A DNA stretch of 64,000 nt from Umbilicaria muhlenbergii (lineage: Eukaryota > Ascomycota > Lecanoromycetes > Umbilicariales > Umbilicariaceae), in contig KK106984.1 in the NCBI GenBank assembly GCA_000611775.1, positions 3,387,341-3,451,340 of the forward strand, read 5' to 3'. Each line of letters starts with the position of its first letter. Position 1 is the first letter of the stretch. A model generated the notes under the pieces. It saw only the letters and a program-made list of their open reading frames with translations. It was not told the origin of the DNA and did not search any database. This document shows positions 33,104 to 45,714 of this stretch, one piece after another. The position numbers and the translations under genes are program-made.

Positions 33104-33472
33104 ATGATCAACTTCGGCAAAGAACATCAGGTGTTCATTGCATATCTCCACGCTAAAGGGGTGAAGGACGCGAAGATTACAGAATTTTTTTTCATTACCT
33201 TTGCTAGCGATGTGAATCCTGAGGTTACCCTTGCCCGTCAATGGCCCAACGTACTCGGCAGGATTGCTATTCACGCATCGAGATGGGCTGAGGTTGATGC
33301 TTGTAAGTGTTATGTATCTCGTTCAGCACAGGAGAGGTTGGTATACTAAGACGTATTAGCCGAGACCGATGTGATCAAATACAGTTCGAGACCGGCGTTG
33401 GTGGAAGAAATGGGAGGTCTGAATTCTGGATCGGCGGCAGATGGAAGGGAGGAGGATCGTGTTGGTTCTTGA
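33104..33472 (+). CDS. Small hypothetical protein, two exons
   Basis: I do not recognise the product. Exons 33104-33302 and 33360-33472 join in phase over a 57-nt intron with GTAAGT, a TACTAAG branch site and a TTAG acceptor, giving 103 residues. The first part (MINFGKEHQVFIAYLHAKGV, then FFFITFASDVNPEVTLARQW) looks like compact, folded protein. The second exon is polar and ends SAADGREEDRVGS. The intron, which repairs an otherwise early stop in the first exon frame, is the main support. No neighbours share its function and it could be lineage-specific. It may also be a chance construction. Confidence 0.4.
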
Positions 33473-34972
33473 GCTGGAGGTTTTATAACATTGAGCGTTT
33501 GTTTTCGGGAATGGCGGACTAACGAACCGAAGCGCATCCTGTTTCCGACTGTTGTCGAAGCTTTCAACTCTTCGTTAAATAGGAAATCGTGTTGAAAATG
33601 CTAGGAGAGCGAGTCGGTAGGAAAACGCTGGAAAACTTTTTCGGAGCCTAGGTAGATCTGCGGTGTTATTCAACGCCAATTTGCACCTTTCCCCTCTCCA
33701 GGAGGTTTCTGTTCTTTGTTTCTCTTCAAAGGGACCTGGGCATATCTTTTTGCTGATTCTACGAATGGTAAGACGACCTTCATCCAAGATTCCCGGGCAA
33801 TCTGCTTCTTCATATACCGCCCCCTATAATCCATGCCTTTCTAACAAATGCAAGCTGATATCTTCACCTCCTTTTCCGCTACCTGTTTTTGACGAGTTAG
33901 TCCCTACTCTTGGTTATTACTCGAAGCTTCCTTAGGTACGCTTGAACAGCTCGAAAGACGTCTGTTAGATTGCCGCTGTCTTTTCTTATACGGATGACTC
34001 AACCTTCCTAGGGGACCCTCGACCATCTTGAAGGGGTCATGTTACATTGTCGTTCTCTCAACCGTTGAGTTATTCGAGACTGATAACTCGTTATGGTACG
34101 CAATCCCTCCAATGCATACTTAAGGCTCCATGATTTACCTTGAGCACTAGCCAACCATTTCCAACATGCTGCCATCGGAGGCGACAATAGCTCTAAGACG
34201 AACAATAAGCCATTACCACATACTCACGCTGAAACGATGATATAAGACCACAAGAGCTGAATAAGACTGTGGATCTAGACACTTTAATAGCACTAGATAA
34301 CATACAAAAACTGTTCATATCCGATGCCGCTAGGATCAACACATTGCCCTGTTTTTGATAACGTGGTCACTGTAAGCTGTGCGTTGCTTGTCAATGATGA
34401 TGAAATCTTAAGGAGGCTCAACAAGGGCGCCCTTATTACGCGCTGAGGAGCAGGGCATGCAGTCGCGATCCTCGCTAAACGTTGACATAGACGATCACTG
34501 CTTATCCAGCTATGAATCAGAGATCCTCCTCTTCTCTTGATTAGCTAGAAATAGATCAACTTGCTTACCATTTTGTTCACTGTCTCATTAAGCGCTAATT
34601 GAATCAATCATTCGAATCGGAATCAACGAAGAATGGGTTCTTCCTCTGGCTGATACCACGCTCCTGCTGCTTCCATGATCCTGCTCAAACCATGTTCGTG
34701 CTGATTTCATGCTCGTGTTAGTTCCATCCTCATGTTGGTCCTATGCTCCCGCTTACTGTGTGCTTATTCTGATCTTCTTTTGCTAATTTCCTATTGGCCT
34801 TTGATATTCTTCTCTTTTGACCGTACTCCTCTTTCTGGCAGTCGGAAGAGTTTGACATCTATCTCTAAGCACACCTTCAATTGACAATTCCCGTAATTGC
34901 TTACAGCATCCCAGCCACGCTCAAGCAAAAGGGCTAAACAAGGTACCGCGAATCGATTAAAAGAGCCTTGCT
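33473..34972. other. Region without a supported gene
   Basis: Open frames are short and scattered. Base composition moves gradually toward the AT-rich block. No domain, RNA gene or repeat was recognised. Confidence 0.35.
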
Positions 34973-35782
34973 TTGCCATCTCCAGCAGTCGAACATTCGC
35001 CTGGCTTGCGTAGAAGAGCTGTTTTCCGGCGCTCATCTTTACAACGCAAAGGAGCATTAACAGCAGGTGCTGAAGGTACAGGCTTTAAGAGTACCGATGA
35101 GATGACCACTCATCCAGAGGGAATTGCCAATGGAGAGATTAGCCCAGGTAGACTGAATGGTGAGAATCTATTCGATATGGTCGTATTCGGTAACGTACCG
35201 GAAAGCCTATATACTCTCAAAGGCAAAGAAGCTTTGTTTAGCAGTAAGTCATCTCACTTTTTGCTCCTTACAAAATATCTGACGCTGACACGCACTTAAA
35301 CAGTTGTTATGGGACTGACCCATGCGGTTGGACAAACATATTTCACGCCATTAACTGTTGCTTATAGCGACAAGGATCTCGTGAGATACTCAGTAATCTA
35401 CTTGTGAATCTTGACATGTGTAAGTGATGATTGCCATTAACACGTGGAAGTGGGCACGTGTAGAAGCCTTTGAGAGGCTAGTCTCTGAGCCGGTCAACAT
35501 ACGGCACTAACGCTGCTAGCAGGCTATACACTAAGTGGCTGTAACTCAAGGCGGATTTCTCAAGGTCTCGCAGGGTCTTGCGCTAGAAGAGTTGGGAAGT
35601 TTGACTCCTGGAACACCTATTGAAGCGAAAGAGGAGACTGCCATTGATCCCTAGGCTTCGTGGCTGATACCACTCAGTGCAAGGGTATAGGAAATGATGG
35701 GACAAAGCGTTACGAAGAACCGATGACTGTAGTTAAGCAGGATCTTACCAGAGCATTCGATTCCAATTCGGCGTTGGCACTT
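34973..35782 (+). pseudogene. Broken host gene remnant at the transposon insertion site
   Basis: I do not recognise the family, but parts look coding. From ATG 34,973 the frame contains GENLFDMVVFGNVPESLYTL. A good intron (35,245-35,304; GTAAGT, AACAG) joins it to VMGLTHAVGQTYFTPLTVAY and DKDLVRYSVIYL, where it stops at 35,405. Further coding-like pieces in other frames follow: INTWKWARVEAFERLVSEP near 35,430 and DTTQCKGIGNDGTKRYEEP near 35,665. The pieces cannot be read as one frame without breaks, so this is either a decayed gene or several introns that I failed to place. The outer transposon inserted at 35,783 cuts the last piece. The right flank after 63,563 also shows a coding-like stretch (RRTRFASTLDMYICEPSFYS), which could be its continuation. 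Confidence 0.35.
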
Positions 35783-35790
35783 CTGAGAAG
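35783..35790 (+). repeat. 8-bp target-site duplication of the outer hAT (left)
   Basis: CTGAGAAG lies directly before the element terminus and again at 63,556-63,563 directly after the other terminus. Eight bases is the hallmark duplication length of the hAT superfamily. Confidence 0.85.
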
Positions 35791-36080
35791 CAGTGTTCCT
35801 AATAGCCTAGACCGGGCTAGCCTGTGGGCTAGCCCGGCTAGTTAGACCAGCCTAGACGGCTCCTTTCAGCGGGCTAGACTGGATTGCCAGTGGTCTAGCC
35901 GGTCTAGCTAGCCCTGACAGATTCTCAGAGTGCCTCATGAGGCTGAGGTGTAAGGCTGAAATGTCGCTTCACTTAGTCTATGTAGGCAGATATTTAGTTT
36001 AACCTTCTCTATCAGGCCTAGCCTTATACCCCCTGCTGGTCTAACTACCTTACGGGCCAAACCTTAATGTAAAATAGAGT
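35791..36080 (+). repeat. Left terminal and subterminal repeat region of the outer hAT
   Basis: It contains the 20-bp terminal match and several overlapping GGGCTAGCC / CCGGTCTAGC palindromes (35,805-35,930) that can fold as hairpins. The block GGGCCAAACCTTAA recurs inverted near the right end. GC content is much higher here than in the element interior, so the tips escaped the decay that hit the inside. Confidence 0.75.
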
Positions 36081-38952
36081 GTTGAATTTATGACTTCACA
36101 CTGTAATAATTACAAGCATGCCCACATTGTATAGTGTATATTTCATGCAAGTGATACTGTAATACAGTTGTTCTTATGTTTAAGAGATTATAATGGCTTG
36201 TTATATACTGTAAAGGTCAGTTAATACTGCTGTTAGATCTATCTAAGTGACCCTGCATATGTCTCAAAAATTGATGAAGCCAGCGTCACAGAAACCTCAC
36301 AATGTACATAAGTAAAGCATCACTCTACTGTAAACACTAGAGGACATGATAAAAAAAATGATACAATATAAATGAAATGTAGAGTAAAGACAAGGCAGCT
36401 ATGATGAAATGATATTGACATGATATCAATTGTTGACATGCTGCTGACATGATAAACATTGATTTTCTTGTGTTGTCAGATTTTCATCTTTTTGCTCTGA
36501 GGACAATCACTCCTTTCTTGCCTTTCTAATAGTGCAGACTCATCTAATTTGTTGTTACAGTCTCTCAAAGAACACATCACATATTTTAATCAGCAGAGAC
36601 ATCTTAAGAAAAGAATGCTTTGATCCTTAAACATGTACTAGTAGTGAAAGATAGAAAGGTGTTGAATGAAGATCTTAATTTCAAATGTTTAAAATAATTT
36701 AAGTCAGATGGAATGACCTGCATTAAATGACAGTCAGTTCAGTCTGTGTTAATATGATTAAGTTGTCACATAGCATTGTATCAAGTTAAATTTCACTGTG
36801 AAATGTGCAATGAAAAGTCAGTTTTCTTATTGTATGATAGCTTTGATAGTAACAACAGCAACATGTGAGTCTCAGATATGTCAACAACATAACTTAAATA
36901 AGAGGGTATACACAAAATGACAGAGTGATGTCAGCTCAACCTTGTAGCTCATTAGCATCAATGCTAAAGCAAATAAACATGATTGAAAACAAAGCAGAGC
37001 AAAACACTAATTTAAATGTTAATGTGAGTGAACACTGTTGAAGCTGATGAAGGTTCAGAGATGATGAAGTCTGAATCATCATCTGAGAGATCTTTAAGAT
37101 GATGCTTCTTTTCATTCTGAAAATGTGCACTTGCAGAGGTGAGCTGCTTAAACTCTTGCAGAGACAGCTGATCAAACTCAGCCTTCATTGACATCATATC
37201 ATAAAAATCACAGATCTTATCTCAGGAGTCTTGTTGCTCAGGATCTTCACATTTAACAAGGTTGATATGCAGCTTAATCTTGATTATGAGATTAACATAT
37301 ATGTCTTATATGGTCAGCCTGCTGCTGCAATGAATGTAGGTTTCAACTTACACTGCATGTAGTACTGGCTGAGGGCACTGCTGACTTTCACATCAAGGTA
37401 TCTCATCAAGAAGTAGAAAATGTAAAGGAAATTCTTCTTATCAAACGCCTTGATGAATCACTTCTCAAGAGCCTTTGAGCTGCTTTCACTGTGCATGAAC
37501 CTGTTGATGTCTGCATCAATCTCAATCAGAGATTCAACGTGGGTTTATTTGACCTTAGCACAAGTTTAAACTGAGGGGATAAGAAAGATACATACAACAA
37601 ACAGTTTGAGAGAGCAGCTTTTGTAGGTACAGCAGTGATTCAGTATTAACTCTTAAGCAAGCTTGTAGGTTGGTGAATCTGAATTAATATTGCTGTCATA
37701 CACTCACTTGATGATCTCCTCTCATTCATCCTTTTGAAAGTCCTTTAGCATCATTCAGTGAGTCTGATGATCAACTTCATTGAGCTTCACCTTGGCATCC
37801 TGCTCTTCTTGACTCTCAAGGGTTGTTTTAACCTTCTGCACCTTGATCATCTGCTTTCAAGGTTTGTTGACATTTTCTTGCACATGCTTGCATGATTCAC
37901 CAGAACCGTAGGAGTCTGAGGACTATGTAAAGTTATTGTATGTTTTATTAATGATAGCAGGGTGTTAATCTGTGAACTTTCATTGTGTCATGTATTTGAA
38001 CTATCTGACATCATGATAACTGCACTGAGTAAGGTAAGCATTAGAATGCAGTTGACTTCAGTAAATGATGTAGTGTACATACTGGTACAGAGAACTTGTC
38101 AACACCAGTAATTTTAACCTCAATATAAAAATTGCAGATTCACAGGAAAAGAATTGACATGATAAAATGTGCACAATTTTTAAAACACTTGCTGCCGTCT
38201 GATATTGAGTTCTAGGCGTGTGGTGGGTGAGGCTGAAGAAGTGATTTCATTTCATGAAGTAAATTTTAGCGCTTCAAGCAGAGCTGCAACCTCATGAAAA
38301 TCTTATCTTCACATTTTGAACTTTCATGATTCTCATCTCACCTCATTATTGTATCATCACACACACACAAAGTTCATACACAGTTATAAACAGCATATCA
38401 TCCTGTTCTACAATCTGTATAACATACTCTCATAGGTTTCAATTCATAAACACTTCTATCACTCATGGTTGAATGTTAATGACTGTTTAGGCATCTCCTT
38501 CTTGATCAGTTAATTGAGCAATTGACTCAGTCAATCTTATACATTGTGTCAGCTCTGCAAGTGAGCTTCTTTGAATTGTAAAGCTTGACTTGTGAGTGGA
38601 TGACTGATGTCATGAAAGGACTGGGAGTTTTGTGAAACATAATGTTGAGGGCAGAAAGAGCTTTGAGATTGTGACAAGAACATTTAAGAAGGCTTAGAGA
38701 AAGTTAAAATACACATGCTGCAGTCTTGCAAGTGATTCAACAAAGGCGGCAGTGACAATAGTGATGTCAGAGTGCAGGTGTTGATGACCTGCAATTGCAA
38801 CTGATGGCGGACTATTGTGACTGATCAGCAGACTGATTGCAGAGCAGGGCGCCACAATCAGCAGGTAATGAGCAAGATCACTTTATCAAAAGCAGCTACA
38901 AGCACATTTCTCACAGTCACTGTGCTGATATGTTGTCTAAGCTGACTCTTAG
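36081..38952. other. Left interior of the outer hAT, decayed
   Basis: AT-rich DNA dense in TGA/TCA triplets without an intact gene. On the minus strand, frames around 36,990-37,950 read as eroded protein (for instance FIKAFDKKNFLYIFYFLMRY and SALSQYYMQCKLKPTFIAAA), interrupted mainly by TGA. This may be the outer element's transposase, but I could not match it to a hAT motif. Confidence 0.45.
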
Positions 38953-39937
38953 TCATCCGCAACTTGGCAGCCCGCTCAAAAATAAGGTTTTAGTTAATAG
39001 TACTTTATGCGCTCAGAGCACTCTCTGAGCAGTAAATGAGCTCATACAAATCTTACACTTTAAATAATTATTATACCTTCATGAATAATAAGAAACTTTT
39101 TATTGAAAAGTTTTAGATCTCTTTATTCTGTACACTTTACAAACTAAAGATTTCTTCATAAGTTTTAATTTGCAATAGTTATGAATTAAAAAACTTTTAA
39201 CTAATTATAAATATATTAGCATATTGAATAACTATTGCGCTTTTATACTGATGATATAACTTTCAGTTTATAAGTTGTAGAGAAGAAGCTATTAAATAGT
39301 TTTATAACTTAAAGTTTTTTTATAACTGTTGTTGTTAAAAAGTTACATTGATTTCAAACTTTCAGTGATGAAAATTACAACATTAATAAACAGATTTTTA
39401 ATGACTTTTTGAATAACTCAACAACAACAACACATAAAAAGAAAGTTTGTATAAGAAAACTCTTAAACAGCTTATTCTCTACAACTTATAAACTGAAAGT
39501 TATATTATAAGTATAAAAGCGCAATAGTTATTCAAAGTATGTGACTTTTTTTGAAAGATTTTTCGCTGTTGAAAACTTGAATTAAATATAACTTAACAAC
39601 AATAGCAGTTATGAAGAAACTTTTAATTTAACATTAATAGATAATACTGTTTTTTATAATTTATGCATTGAAAGTTTCTTCATATCTGTTGAGGTGCAAA
39701 AGTTATTAAAGTGTGTAAATTTTTAAGTGGTGAAAATCTTGAAGTTCTTTAAATATTCAGAACTCAACACTTATACAGTGCTTTCAGACTCAACGAATCA
39801 TGATTTTTTATTGCAGAAAAGTGAATTTTAGCAAAAGTTTACTTATTATAAGTTTTACTGTTATTATAACACTGTGTGTGTACTTGTTTAAACAATTGTT
39901 TTAATAATTATTTTTTTATCACAAAATTTTGATGTTC
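38953..39937 (+). repeat. Left ~1-kb terminal inverted repeat
   Basis: Highly similar, inverted, to 60,673-61,657. It is extremely AT-rich and contains a smaller inverted repeat of its own: the segment with TTGCGCTTTTATACTGATGA (39,234-39,253) recurs inverted near 39,505-39,530. Each repeat can thus form an internal hairpin. No coding sequence. Confidence 0.88.
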
Positions 39938-41050
39938 TGCTCAAGATTTAAGGTTGAGCTCAAAGCACTCAGCAGGTGCTAAGAGCGGCTGTTAGCTGAG
40001 ACATGAGATCAGAAGCTCAGAGCGCTCAAAGTGTTAAAAACTAATTCAGAGCTAACTTGCTAAATTGCTGATGACTAGATCTAGATTTATGACACTGATG
40101 ATGAAGTTATTAATCTGAGCCTCACCTGCCCCTCCTCACTCAGTCATCACTACTTCACATCAGCCTCACTTTCATTCACTTCCTCACTTCACACCCTTTA
40201 CTCTCAGGGTCACTCTCAACTTGTGACAGCCTTTTGACAGCTTGAGTCTCTTTTGACCTCACCTCAATCACAGCAGGCCTCAACTGTCTCACTCTGATCT
40301 CAATGAATATTCAACCTCCTTCAAGAACAGTCTGCTTCACCTGCAGTCACTGTACTCAACTCATTAGCTGTGAGAGTTACTTTCACAACTTACAGCATCA
40401 CCTCTGCCTACAATCAGCTCTTGAACCCGCCTGCATAAGCTTCTTTCATCTTTCATGAATCAACTTCATGAAGCTGAGTGTGATCTGCAAGCATGAGGCG
40501 GCAACAGATGAGCTGAAATAAATTCTGCATCTTGAAAAATACTTCTGAAGTTGACATTGATAATGGGATGAAGGATAGAGGTGGAACTACAGATAATTCA
40601 CTGATGAGGAAGGTAAGATCAGTGCAAGAGACTGAGCTGCAGACATGATTGAAAGCCTCAATCAATACAAAAGATGATGATGCCAGTGAAGATGATCATT
40701 GAGATGATTTCACAATGAGCAGTGTACATTCATCAGTTGATTTAGATAGTCCACATGTAAGTTGTTAATATTATTATGCAAATACAATTTTAATTTTAAT
40801 AACTCATCATCAAAAAAACTCCTGCTCATGATGAGCCCTTCACAGATCAATTATCAGAACAGCTTTCAACAGTCAATCTTGAGCAGCTCCCTCAAGTACA
40901 GCAAGCTTGCACACAACTAAACTTGACCTTGAGAGATGGCACCGCACACTTAAGAGATGAAGTGAAGGAAGCTGAATTCATTACAGACTTTGATGATCAT
41001 AAGCTTCCTGCAACAGATAATGCTGCAAGAATGCTTCTTTTATCATCATG
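39938..41050. other. Leader region between the left TIR and the transposase
   Basis: Decayed DNA with pyrimidine-rich stretches (40,130-40,330), which may be the old promoter and leader of the transposase. Eroded frames occur but nothing is recognisable. Confidence 0.35.
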
Positions 41051-43660
41051 ATGATCATTTATCACACTTGTTGATGATGACTCTGAAGAAGTGCCGCACT
41101 CTTGCATCATTCATGAGTTGAATGATTTCACAATGACTTTAAGATTATGAGTTGAAGATGCTGAAATCTCACAGGAGAAATACTTGTCTTTGCTGAAGAT
41201 ACTTGACATGATCAAAGATGTCAGTCAACTTCAAAAGGTGCCTTGAAGTCTAACTACATTAAAGAGAAATGTGAAGATCAGTCTTTCACTTTTTAAGATG
41301 AGAAGAAAAAGGATTTCAGTGAACAGTCAGCAGATGCTGACCCTGCTTAATATCAGTAAAAACCTGACCTCTCATCCTCTCATCACTTAAGTGTATTGGT
41401 TTGATCTGCTCAATCTATTTACAATCATACTCTCATCATCAGACTTCACCTCAAAGATGCACTTTGAAATGACTCATCTGATTAATCAATCAAGTGAACT
41501 GTGACATTTTATCAGCTGAGCCTCTTCAATCTGCTTCACTTCTGAGGAATTTGCATATTATGAGGATCAGACACTGATATTTTCATCTGATGTTGTGTAT
41601 TATCATTGCCTTTCAGGTTGTGAATGTCAGAATGAAGATAAGCTTCCTCACATTGATTGAATTTACTTTATAATCAAGGACTACACAACTGCTGCTCTTG
41701 TGCCTGATTGTGTAGTTTTTCATGTTCAACAACTCCTATGTTCTACTGAAATCTCACCACAGTTTGCCAGAAAAATGCTTGAGAAATTAAGAGCTAAAGA
41801 GCTGCTCTGTGTTGAAGATGAGCTTCAGGTACTCAGTAAAGATCATCTTTTTTCTTGAGAGCTTATGATCTTCCTGAATTATAATGAAAACAGTACCTGA
41901 ACTGTGTTCAAACAAGACTGATTTGTTGTTCATCATATCATCAACTTCAAGGGTTATTTCCGTGGCTTGAAGCTCTCAAAACCACTGTGAAGGAAGCTTG
42001 AATTGACAGAATATAATAAACAACATTTGTTGAACTTCATGCTTTCAGGAAACACGCTCTCTGTGTCATTTATGTTATTCATTGACAGCTTTGAACTTTA
42101 TCAAAACATGTATCATTCCTTAATGAGGGTTTACATTATCTTCACAGGCCTCAATGCTCAAGAGTGTTCAAGATGAGCAAATGTCTTCTCATTAACATTA
42201 AGTCCTCATGAAAGTGACTTTAATGATGTTGTGAAAGCTCTGCAGTTCCTACATTTGCTGAATCAAGGTGCTAAGCTCATTATCAATGAAGCCTCAAAGA
42301 CTGTGTACACCTTTACACATGCATTTCTGAGTGACATGCCTCAACAACAAAGCAACACAGGCTTCAAATTTCAAAATGCAACAATGAGATGTTAAAGTTG
42401 TCTCATATCAGCAGAAGAGAGGGGGGATCTTGAATGACTGCTTATGAAGAAGGGTTGATATCATCATCAGACATTGCATCTTCAACAACAGCTTGACAGC
42501 ATTGCAGGCAAGACATGATGAGCAGTTTTCACAACAGAGTGAAGCCTGACCCTTGAACAGCCTCAGCTCATTGATATTGCATTATCTCTTGATTTAATAC
42601 AAACACGCTCAAGTGACCCCGCTCATTCAGAGTATGCAGGCATTGCAAAGCAGGCTCACTCATTGCTGATTGATATCATTTTAACTTTTAAAGGTCAAGA
42701 GTTGTACTGTGAAGCTTTGCAGCACTTTCCTTTCCCTCCTGAATGAGGTCAATTACAGAGCTCATTGCATCACCTAGAAAGCATGCAGATGCAAGAGCAT
42801 GCTCATGACTTCATCATAATATCAGTACTTCTATGATGTTGTCTGAAAGATGAGTGAATTCAATCAGCATTTCTTGCAGCGGTGAAGCAGGTCTTTCAAG
42901 AAGAGATGAGTGAACATGAGCTCTCTGCAAGAGATATCATTATTAAATGCTATGATGATATAGCTAAGAGCAATAATGCAGTGCTTAAGCAAGCCATCTC
43001 AAAGAATGATAAGCAGGAAATGATGAAAATCATTAAGTAAGACTGTAAGAGCTTTCAGTAATTCTTTAAGGCAGCAGAGAAAAGATCTGTCAGTGATTTT
43101 TAAGCAAGCACTCACAGTTTTTCCTCAGTTACAACTCAGCACTGCTGCTCTTCTGTTGAGTCTGATATGTTGTCAGTTGAGCCTTCACTCCTAGACTTGT
43201 CAGGCTCAACCTCAAAGAAGAAGACAGTCATGCTTTAAAGAAGTCAAGCCTGATCAAATCTTCATGTTGAGTTACACTATGAGGATGTAGTGGCTGAATA
43301 TGTCACAGCATACAATTGCAATGTTCTCATTAAAAAGAACAAGCACAAGTACATGTTTTCTTGCTTAAGTTGAACTCTTGAATTGATGAACTGATGAATG
43401 CATCTCAGGTTCTTTAAGCAAATTGTGACCTTGACAAATCATCAGAATGTAGAACATGCGCTTTTATCTTGAGAGAATTTATAACAGATTATTTAATACA
43501 TTCTGCAGAACTCCTTTGCTGAAACAGAGCCTGAAATCACATCTGTTATTCAACAACTGCATTTTTAATGTTCATGACTTCTGCAATCTGTGCTACCACT
43601 GTCTGAATGAGGGGAGGAAGAAGCTCAAGACACTATGAATATTAAAGAGGACAAAACACA
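41050..43660 (+). pseudogene. Decayed tnp2/CMC-like transposase
   Basis: Plus-strand remnants in nearly one frame show a transposase widespread in filamentous ascomycetes. Recognisable blocks in order are: ARKMLEKLRAKELLCVEDEL and SKDHLF (about 41,770-41,860); FMLFIDSFELYQNMYHSLMR and VYIIFTGLNAQE (42,060-42,165); ANVFSLTLSPHESDFNDVVK (42,178-42,240); AFLSDMPQQQSNTGFKFQNA (about 42,320-42,380); a Cys pair followed by ERGDLE; EALQHFPFPPE and HHLESMQMQEHAHDF (42,715-42,815); and FFKQIVTLTNHQNVEHALFY-like sequence ending near 43,638. Interruptions are many, and almost all in-frame stops are TGA. The family link to tnp2 (CACTA/Plavaka) rests on memory of these blocks and should be searched. DNA after the nested hAT (50,559-51,300) may hold its 3' part. 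Confidence 0.65.
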
Positions 43661-43682
43661 TCAAAACTCTGTTGTCTTAAAT

Positions 43683-43690
43683 TGCATCAC
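43683..43690 (+). repeat. Target-site duplication of the second hAT (left)
   Basis: TGCATCAC, repeated exactly at 50,551-50,558. The host DNA on both sides belongs to the long-TIR element, which shows this hAT inserted into it. Confidence 0.88.
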
Positions 43691-45714
43691 TATGATGATT
43701 GTTGAGATGAGACAGAATTAAATTTCTAATTTCTGTCTCATCCTGATCCTGTTCTGTCTCAGTGATGATTTTTCAGTTTCATCTCAGTCCTGTTGATAAA
43801 ATGAGACAGAAATAGTTCTGTTGTCTCTGCATCATTAATACATCATGATGACAGTAACTTAGGCCTAACCTAAAAAGACTTAATACAATATTACATTAAG
43901 ATAAACATCATTTAAGGAGTCATCAGTTTACATTTCATAATAAATCATTACATTTGATCATTAAAACTGTTGAATTGAGTCTTAATATAATCTGCGCATG
44001 ACTAACTGTATCTACTGAATCAAAGCATCAAATTCACTCATATATCACTTCACAAGTGTCAAATCCTTTGACTGTATTATGATACACTTGCTGTGAATGA
44101 CAGCAAGTTGAGTGTCTAAATAAAAGTTGAATTAATATAACATTAGAAATAGAAGGTTAGAACTCTCACTTTTAAAGAAGAATATCATGATTCATGTACT
44201 CTTTCATCACTTCTTGCAGTGCCTTCAACATGATATGTTGTATCTGAAAGCCTGTGTCCTCAGTAAACATCATTTCAGTCATGATCTCATGAACAATTCT
44301 ATTGAATGAGGCTTTTGAAATGAGGAGATCTGTCAACTTTTGATATCATTTGATTTCACGCAGCGCTTGAACTGTACAATCATTGAGATAGATTATTAAA
44401 ATTGATCATTATTATGCTGATATAACTTATCATCAGGCCGTGCAGCAGGTTTAAGCATTGTAAGCTTTTCAGTTAAATGTGAAGTTCCTGCTGCTCTTGC
44501 AGTGGCATCAGTCATTCTTCATGCATGAATATCAATACAATACTGTGCCAGGCGCTGTTGATAATTGATGATGAGGATGACAGCAGTGATGAAGGTGACT
44601 TGTGTATTAATTTTCTTCTTTCTAGAATTGACCTTGGCCTTGACCTTGATGTGCACAACATGAGCTGAATCAGCTTTTGCTTTTGCTTTTGCAGCAGTCT
44701 TTTCATCAGTTACTGAGGCTTTTCAGGGTGCTTTGATCATTATTTGTTTCATTCATGTCATTCTGAAATGTTAGAAATGATCATTATGTTGAGAATACAG
44801 AACCTACATGTTATGAACTGATGATTTATTGTGATAATGAATGATGTTGAGATCATAAAGTGAGTGAAGGTCATGATGTTATTTCAGTGTCATGTGCTTT
44901 TACACTAAGCTTAAAGTGTGCATCAATAAGATCATGTTGACATCACCCTCACCTCAAATTCCTGTCACCCCTCAACTCAATCACTCACATTTTTATAAAT
45001 TGTTTATCTCTTGACCTGCAAGCAGTCTTCTCATCAGTCATTGAATGCACATCTTTTACTCATGATATTTCATGTCCTGACCTTTGTGATGAGCCTCATG
45101 ACTCTCATGATGCACATTTTAGCCTTTATGATCAGTCAGCTCAGTCTGCTCTACTAAGAATGAGTGTTACCCCTGTTGAAGAAGACTTCATTAGTGAGTT
45201 TTAACTTCTTTTATTAAAAAAGATGATATAATGATCTGTTGATTAATTATACATGACAGGCCTTGTAGAACTCTCATCATCATCAACTCAAGAGAGTGAT
45301 TCTTAAGTTACCTCTGTTGCAAAAGTCTTCATTAGTGAGTTTTAACATTTCTTATTATAACAAGATGTTATAACAATTTATTGATTGATTATACATGACA
45401 GGCCTTGCTGAACACTCCTCATCATTAATGCAAGTGAGTGAGTCCCCTGTGATGACATCATCAATGAAAAAACACGCTCATACAGCGCAATCTGATGATG
45501 AGAATGTGTAAACTGAGTAAATTTTAAACTTTTCAACACCCTCTGTTCTTACTACCCCTCATAAGCCGCGCACAAAGTGAATAAAGACTGAAGTGAATAG
45601 CAATATTAACAGTTTTTAAATAAAGATCAGTAGGTATTCTAATGATCTATTGTAACAAAATCATTAATCATGCATTCTTAGCGCTCAAAACACTTAATAA
45701 GTATACAAAACCTT

